Shown: positions 59,976-64,000 of the stretch, one piece after another
Layout: each line of letters opens with the position of its first letter
Position numbering within the stretch: the first letter of the stretch is position 1
Assembly: GCA_038184435.1 (NCBI GenBank)
Contig: CP116227.1
Span: 1,579,501-1,643,500, forward strand
From: Nocardioides alkalitolerans
GTDB taxonomy: Bacteria > Actinomycetota > Actinomycetes > Propionibacteriales > Nocardioidaceae
Direction: 5' to 3'
DNA: 64,000 nucleotides
Notes under the pieces: generated by a model
Databases searched by the model: none
What the model saw: the letters and a program-made list of their open reading frames with translations, nothing else
Told to the model about the DNA's origin: nothing
Position numbers and translations under genes: made by a program

Positions 59976-60994
59976 GACGCTGCCCGCTCGGTGTCGACGA
60001 CGCAGAGCACGGGCGCCGGACGTTGCTCGGTCACCAGCCGGTCGTGGAGTGCCTGCGCCGCCTCGGCGTCGACGAGGAGGCAGGTCGCGGCGCCGAGGAG
60101 CACGTCGTCCTCGATGGCCGGGTCCGCCGCCACCGCCGTGCCGCAGATGTCCCCCAGCACGACCTGCTCGTGGACGGCGTCGGCCTCCACGTGCTCATGG
60201 AAGTAGGCCGCCACGGCCTCGGGGAACCCGACCCGCTCGGCCCCTGCCGCGATGCGTCGGCACGGGTCGGTGCTCGTCGCCTCGAAGGCCGCCAGGTGCC
60301 CGAGCGCCGCCCCGCGCAGGCGTCGCTGCGACCCGAAGAGCGCCATCACGTTGTTGGACAGCAGGGTGGGGGCGTCGACGGTGTCGACGTGGGCGCCGTA
60401 CGTCGCGTCCAGCCCGGCCGCGCGCATCGCCTCGGCGAAGAGGTGGGAGTGCAGCCGCTCGGGCCGACCCCCGCCGTACTCGTCGTAGAGCAGCTCGGCG
60501 TGCGCGACCTTCGCCGGCCCGTCGATCCAGCCGAGCACCCGCACCTGGGGGTCGGTCTCCTTCAGGTGGTAGATGCTGCGGTCGGCCAGGTAGGTCTGGA
60601 ACTGCTCCCGTGTCGCGTGCTTCTGGAGGTGGCGGGTCAGGGGCGCGCCCGGGGCCTCGCGCACGAGGGCGGCGATGCGGTCCGGGACCGAGCGGCCCGC
60701 TGCGCGTGCCTCGTCGACCATCGGGGCGGTGCGGGCGCGGAGGTCCTGCTCGAGGAGGTCCTCGGCGGCCTTGCGCCACGTCAGCACCCGCAGGTCGCGC
60801 TCGGCGTCGGGATCGGCGTCGTCGAAGCCGCGGTAGCCCACCTCGTACGCCGTCCACAGCGCCAGCTGGACGTCCGCCTCCCGGAGGTTCGCGGCGGTCG
60901 TCGCGGCGACGGCGGCCGTCGCGTCGAACGGGCCGCCGCGGAGGGCGCCGACCACGGCGGCGCTCACGGGTCCACGGGGACGAGGCAGCTGCAT
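59972..60994 (-). CDS. Iron-containing redox enzyme family protein
   Basis: A 340-residue all-helical protein of the haem-oxygenase-like diiron superfamily. Candidate metal ligands are in HAELLYDEYGGG, LHSHLFAEAMRA, and YFHEHVEADAVHEQ. Members include oxidases and oxygenases of very different substrates, so the reaction is open. AGGAG precedes the ATG. The CDGSH gene overlaps downstream, and a GGGTACCGG element lies 40 nt upstream. Confidence 0.88.
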   Translation of the reverse strand: MQLPRPRGPVSAAVVGALRGGPFDATAAVAATTAANLREADVQLALWTAYEVGYRGFDDADPDAERDLRVLTWRKAAEDLLEQDLRARTAPMVDEARAAGRSVPDRIAALVREAPGAPLTRHLQKHATREQFQTYLADRSIYHLKETDPQVRVLGWIDGPAKVAHAELLYDEYGGGRPERLHSHLFAEAMRAAGLDATYGAHVDTVDAPTLLSNNVMALFGSQRRLRGAALGHLAAFEATSTDPCRRIAAGAERVGFPEAVAAYFHEHVEADAVHEQVVLGDICGTAVAADPAIEDDVLLGAATCLLVDAEAAQALHDRLVTEQRPAPVLCVVDTERAAS

Positions 60995-61033
60995 GCGCAC
61001 TCCTGGTGTCGGACGGGCTCGCCGGGCGCGGCG

Positions 61034-61042
61034 CCGGTACCC
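61034..61042 (-). promoter_or_regulatory. GGGTACCGG element before iron-containing redox enzyme gene
   Basis: Minus-strand copy (61042-61034), 39 nt before the ATG; ggtctg lies about 14 nt further upstream. Confidence 0.5.
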
Positions 61043-61129
61043 CCCAACCGTCGGTCCAGACCTCCCTCCGGCCGCGGTCGCGTCGTACGGTGCGAGACGG
61101 TGGGCGACCACGGGGTCGACCACGGGGCC

Positions 61130-61138
61130 GGGTACCGG
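61130..61138 (+). promoter_or_regulatory. GGGTACCGG element before DUF6328 gene
   Basis: Plus-strand copy, 26 nt before the GTG start. With the site at 61034-61042 it makes a divergent pair of promoters. Confidence 0.5.
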
Positions 61139-61164
61139 TCCGCAGCGGGTCGAGGAGGTCGCAC

Positions 61165-61638
61165 GTGGTGCAGCAGGAGGACGCCGGGCACCCGGTGACG
61201 GACGCGATGCTCGACCGCAACTGGAGCGAGCTCATGCAGGAGCTGCGGGTCGTGCAGACCGGCGTGCAGCTCCTCACCGGCTTCCTCGTGACGATCCCGT
61301 TCACGCAGCGGTTCACGGAGCTCGACGCCTACCAGCGCGGGCTCTACGTCGTGCTCCTCGTCGGATCGGTGCTGACGACGGGCCTGCTCGTGGCGCCCGT
61401 CGCCTACCACCGCATCCTGTTCCGGCAGCGCCGTCGGCCCTGGCTCGTCGCCGCCGCCAACACCCTCGCCCGCGCCGGGCTGCTCCTGCTGGCGCTGGTC
61501 TGCGCCGGCGTCGTCCACTTCGTCGGGGACCTGGTGCTCGGTCGCGGACCGGGGCTGGCGCTGGCGCTCGCCGTGCTCGCCGTGCTGGTCGGCACCTGGA
61601 CGCTGGCACCGCTGCTGGCGGGCCGAAAGGCGCGCTGA
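61165..61638 (+). CDS. DUF6328 family membrane protein
   Basis: A 157-residue protein. A short cytoplasmic start with the conserved WSELMQELRVVQTGVQLLTGFLVTIPFTQRF precedes about four helices (residues 32-150). DUF6328 proteins are abundant in actinobacteria, function unknown. Two GTGs stand side by side; GGAGG is 7 nt before the first. A GGGTACCGG element lies upstream. Confidence 0.88.
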   Translation: MVQQEDAGHPVTDAMLDRNWSELMQELRVVQTGVQLLTGFLVTIPFTQRFTELDAYQRGLYVVLLVGSVLTTGLLVAPVAYHRILFRQRRRPWLVAAANTLARAGLLLLALVCAGVVHFVGDLVLGRGPGLALALAVLAVLVGTWTLAPLLAGRKAR

Positions 61639-61804
61639 CGGACCGGCCCAGGCGGCCATCCTCAACACGGCGAAAATTGTTTGTTGATATTCCTGGTCTG
61701 GACCACCGGGGACCGCTACGTTCAGATGAGCGGCGCCTCGGCTCCGTCACACACACCAGCTCAAGCCAGCGGCTGGACAGCACCCGAGTGAACCGGGACT
61801 CAGG

Positions 61805-62662
61805 ATGCTCTCGCAGGACAGCTCGACCGTTTCGTTCCTTCCGTCCATCGGCACCGGCAGCACCCCGGCGTCGACCGTCCCCCGTCCCGCCACCCCCCGG
61901 CGCGACGAACGAGAAGCGCGACGGGCCGCCACCACCACCCACCTCCACGCCGCCGAGGTCGCCCCTGACGAGGCGGCCCGCGACGAGGCGCTGCGTGAGG
62001 TGGTCGTGGCCAACATGGGCGTCGCCCGCGCCCTCGCCGCCCGCCAACGCAACCGCGGCATCCCGCTCGAGGACCTCGAGCAGGTGGCCTACCTCGCGCT
62101 CGTGCGGGCCGCCAGCCACTTCGACCCCGGACAGGGCAAGGACTTCCTGACCTATGCCGTGCCCTGCATCCGCGGGGAGCTGCGGCGCCACTTCCGCGAC
62201 CTGGGCTGGATGGTGCGCCCGCCGCGGGACGTGCAGGAGAACCAGTCCGCCGTCATCCGGGCCCGTGACCGGCTCGCGGGCGACCACGGCGACCGGGTGC
62301 CCGACGAGGCGATCGCCCGGGAGCTCGACATCCCGGTCGCGGTCGTGCAGCAGGCGCTGCGGGCCGAGGGCTGCTTCCGGCCCGTGTCCCTCGACGCTCC
62401 CCTGCCCATCGGGCAGGCCGGGCCCGCGGAGACCGCGATCGACCACGAGCGCGACCACGAGGTGGTCGAGATGCGTACGACGCTGCAGCCCGCCCTGCGG
62501 CGTCTGGACGCCCGGGAGCGTCGCATCCTCGTGATGCGGTTCTTCCAGGACCGCACCCAGCAGGAGATCGCCGACGAGCTCGGCGTGACCCAGACGCAGG
62601 TGTCGCGGCTGCTCTCCGGCATCCTGCAGCAGCTGCGGGAGGCCGTCGGCGTGGCCGCCTGA
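61805..62662 (+). CDS. SigB/SigF/SigG-type RNA polymerase sigma factor
   Basis: A 285-residue group 3 sigma factor. After about 45 unconserved residues, region 2 reads LREVVVANMGVARALAARQRNRGIPLEDLEQVAYLALVRAASHFDP ... FLTYAVPCIRGELRRHFRD, region 3 has PDEAIARELDIPVAVVQQAL and region 4 has RFFQDRTQQEIADELGVTQTQVSRLLSGIL. This is the general-stress/sporulation branch, whose -10 consensus is GGGTAA/C. It probably reads the GGGTACCGG promoters next to it. No RsbW or RsbV gene is adjacent, so its control is not visible. The 166-nt spacer before it contains an AT-rich stretch (61672-61692) that may hold its promoter. Confidence 0.92.
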   Translation: MLSQDSSTVSFLPSIGTGSTPASTVPRPATPRRDEREARRAATTTHLHAAEVAPDEAARDEALREVVVANMGVARALAARQRNRGIPLEDLEQVAYLALVRAASHFDPGQGKDFLTYAVPCIRGELRRHFRDLGWMVRPPRDVQENQSAVIRARDRLAGDHGDRVPDEAIARELDIPVAVVQQALRAEGCFRPVSLDAPLPIGQAGPAETAIDHERDHEVVEMRTTLQPALRRLDARERRILVMRFFQDRTQQEIADELGVTQTQVSRLLSGILQQLREAVGVAA

Positions 62663-62689
62663 CGTTGCCGCGCCGTCCGCACGGACCGC

Positions 62690-62725
62690 CACCGCCCACC
62701 TCTGCTCCCGCAGGGGTGGGCGGTG
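62690..62725. terminator. Hairpin terminator after sigma factor gene
   Basis: A 14-bp stem (62690-62703 with 62712-62725), one mismatch, 8-nt loop, between convergent genes. No U-tract. Confidence 0.65.
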
Positions 62726-62751
62726 TCGCGTGGCGGTCGCGCGGCGCAGGG

Positions 62752-63312
62752 TCAGGCCTTGGCCGCCGCCTTCTTCGACTTCTTGTAGTCCCGCACCTTC
62801 TGCAGCGAGTCGGCGTCGACGACGTCGGCGACGGAGCGGTGCCCGTCGAGCGCGTAGTCCCCCACGGCCGTCTCCCAGCCGTCCGGGCGCACGCCGCGCT
62901 GCTTGGCCAGCAGCGCGACGAAGATCTGCGCCTTCTGCTTGCCGAAGCCGGGCAGGGCCATGACGCGCTTGAGCAGGTCCTTGCCGGAGGTCGCCTCGGT
63001 CCAGATGCGGGACGCGTCCCCGCCGTGCTCGTCCTCGACGATGCGGGCGAGCTCCTGGAGCCGTGCGGCCATCGAGCCGGGGAACCGGTGGATCGCCGGG
63101 GTCGTCGCGCACAGGGCGGCGAACTCGTCGGGATCGGCCGCCGCGATCCGCGCCGGTTCGAGGGTGCCGAACCGGTCGAGCACCTTCGCGGGGCCGCGGA
63201 AGGCGTGCTCCATCGGGTACTGCTGGTCGAGCATCATCCCGACGAGCAGGGCGAACGGGTCGGAGTCGAGGACCTGGTCGGCCTCGGCGTCACCGGTGAT
63301 CTGGATGGCCAT
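62752..63312 (-). CDS. HhH-GPD-type base excision repair protein
   Basis: A 186-residue protein of the HhH-GPD glycosylase superfamily, as annotated in many actinobacteria. The helix-hairpin-helix lies in LLKRVMALPGFGKQKAQIFVALLAKQ; the N-terminal part has LVGMMLDQQYPMEHAFRGPAKVLDRFG. A Lys/Ala-rich tail ends the protein. A glycosylase-active Lys or Asp is not clear, so activity is unproven. The ATG at MAIQITGD is the family start. Confidence 0.88.
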   Translation of the reverse strand: MAIQITGDAEADQVLDSDPFALLVGMMLDQQYPMEHAFRGPAKVLDRFGTLEPARIAAADPDEFAALCATTPAIHRFPGSMAARLQELARIVEDEHGGDASRIWTEATSGKDLLKRVMALPGFGKQKAQIFVALLAKQRGVRPDGWETAVGDYALDGHRSVADVVDADSLQKVRDYKKSKKAAAKA

Positions 63313-63363
63313 GGGGGCATGCTGCCACGTCGCGCGGCGCACCCCCTCGACCCTGCCCAGGGC

Positions 63364-63741
63364 TCAGGAACCGACCTTGACCGCGAGCACGGGCGCGTGG
63401 GCGTCGAGCAGGATGCGCTGGGCGTTGCTGCCCAGCAGCAGCTTGCCCACCGGCGTGCGGCGGCGCAGCCCGATGACGATGAGGTCGGCACCGACCTCCT
63501 CGGCGATGGCGAGCAGGTCCTCGGCCGGGTCGAACGCGCTCGTGCTGACCCGCACCTCGTGGTCGACCCCGGCGGCCTCCAGGCGCGCGCGGGCGGCGTC
63601 GACGTCGGTCTCGACGTGGTCGCCCCGGGTCGAGCTGACGAGCACGATGCGGGCGTCGCGCAGGGCGGCCTCCTCCAGCGCCCGGCCGAGCGCGGCCTCC
63701 CCCTCCGGCTTGGGGACGTACCCCACCACGATCGTCGTCAC
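63364..63741 (-). CDS. Universal stress protein family protein
   Basis: A 125-residue single-domain UspA protein. The ATP-binding motif near the end reads GLRRRTPVGKLLLGSNAQRILLDAHAPVLAVK, a G-2X-G-9X-G(S/T) variant, and the fold starts IVVGYVPKPEGEAALGRALEEAAL. It is small, stress-induced in relatives, and fits the stress character of this block. GTG start. Confidence 0.92.
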   Translation of the reverse strand: MTTIVVGYVPKPEGEAALGRALEEAALRDARIVLVSSTRGDHVETDVDAARARLEAAGVDHEVRVSTSAFDPAEDLLAIAEEVGADLIVIGLRRRTPVGKLLLGSNAQRILLDAHAPVLAVKVGS

Positions 63742-63863
63742 GGCGACCTCCTCGGTTCGACGGCGGCGAGCGCGGATCGCCGCGCACCTGCTCGCACGCT
63801 AGCCGATCGCACCGCTGTGGAGAACGGCTCGCGCCGGGCGCGGCGCGAAGGCAGGCTGGGCGG

Positions 63864-64000
63864 GTGGGAACCGCGACGGGGGCCGGAGCCGCGGAGGTGC
63901 CGCCGGGCACCTCCTCCGACGAGCTGCGCCGCCTGGTGCTGGACCTCATCGCGCAGGGCCGCCACCGCACCTTCCCCGCGTTGGTGCACGTGGGGCGTCC
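63864..64000 (+). CDS. Partial open reading frame at window edge
   Basis: Starting at a GTG, 45 codons are open to the right edge (VGTATGAGAAEVPPGTSSDE ..., then LRRLVLDLIAQGRHRTFPALVHVGR). Codon positions look coding. Too little is present to name a family; the gene continues outside the window and the start is uncertain. Confidence 0.45.
   Translation, partial: MGTATGAGAAEVPPGTSSDELRRLVLDLIAQGRHRTFPALVHVGR

Noticed and set aside
1..64000. tRNA, rRNA, prophage or insertion sequences
   Set aside because: No tRNA-like T-loop or acceptor pairing, no rRNA core sequence, no transposase, integrase or phage structural gene, and no terminal inverted repeats flanking a gene were seen by eye; a covariance-model scan was not possible.

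Overview
The window is chromosomal DNA of a very GC-rich actinobacterium, most like Nocardioides or a related Propionibacteriales genus. The evidence is a coding density near 90 percent, frequent GTG starts, many 1-4 nt stop/start overlaps (TGATG, GTGA), and actinobacterial markers: SepH, DUF3159, DUF3710, DUF3093, DUF4193, DUF4235, SigE-family sigma factors, EF-P with a PGKGP loop, a long-tailed SigA and a ParC/ParE pair near sigA. No rRNA, tRNA, CRISPR array, insertion sequence or prophage was seen.

Layout. (1) 0-24 kb is a conserved core read mostly from the minus strand: a ParA-like ATPase, nusB-efp-aroQ-aroB-aroK-aroC (shikimate pathway and translation), a prepilin peptidase, aroE, mltG, ruvX, alaS, two small membrane proteins, rarA, DUF3159, an OB-fold protein, DUF3710, dut, then DUF3093/DUF4235 on the plus strand, DUF4193, a SuhB-type phosphatase and ferrochelatase, followed by an MFS transporter and an aldonolactone oxidase. 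A two-gene plus-strand cassette (small membrane protein and XRE regulator, 6.0-7.3 kb) interrupts the aro cluster. (2) 24-33 kb: a TRIC-like channel, a divergent XRE-cupin regulator/MFS exporter pair, sepH, a bimodular acyl-CoA-reductase-like protein, a flavin monooxygenase and a SigE-family sigma factor with a membrane partner. (3) 33-43 kb: thymidine kinase, an OmpR-type two-component system with a PepSY target gene, a striking triple hairpin, a phosphodiesterase-like protein, DUF5998, a class-F-like sortase beside a secreted protein, and a GNAT/acyl-CoA-synthetase fusion. (4) 43-54 kb: parC, an LprG/P55-like pair, beta-carbonic anhydrase, parE and the housekeeping sigA. (5) 54-64 kb is a stress block: zinc alcohol dehydrogenase, DUF421, GAF-ANTAR, cysteine hydrolase, SDR, methyltransferase, CDGSH protein, iron-containing redox enzyme, DUF6328, a SigB/SigF-type sigma factor, a HhH-GPD protein and a universal stress protein.

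The most interesting signals are regulatory. Six copies of GGGTACCGG, resembling the -10 element of SigB/SigF promoters, sit directly upstream of genes in block 5, which ends with a sigma factor of that family; the ParA-like gene at the left edge has a GTTT-N16-GGGTAA promoter of the same class. TTCAG repeats on a 10-11 bp period precede both the response-regulator gene and the PepSY gene, suggesting one regulon. Three near-contiguous perfect hairpins fill 36661-36760. parE has no ATG, GTG or TTG upstream of its conserved N-terminus. The sortase has no arginine after its catalytic cysteine.
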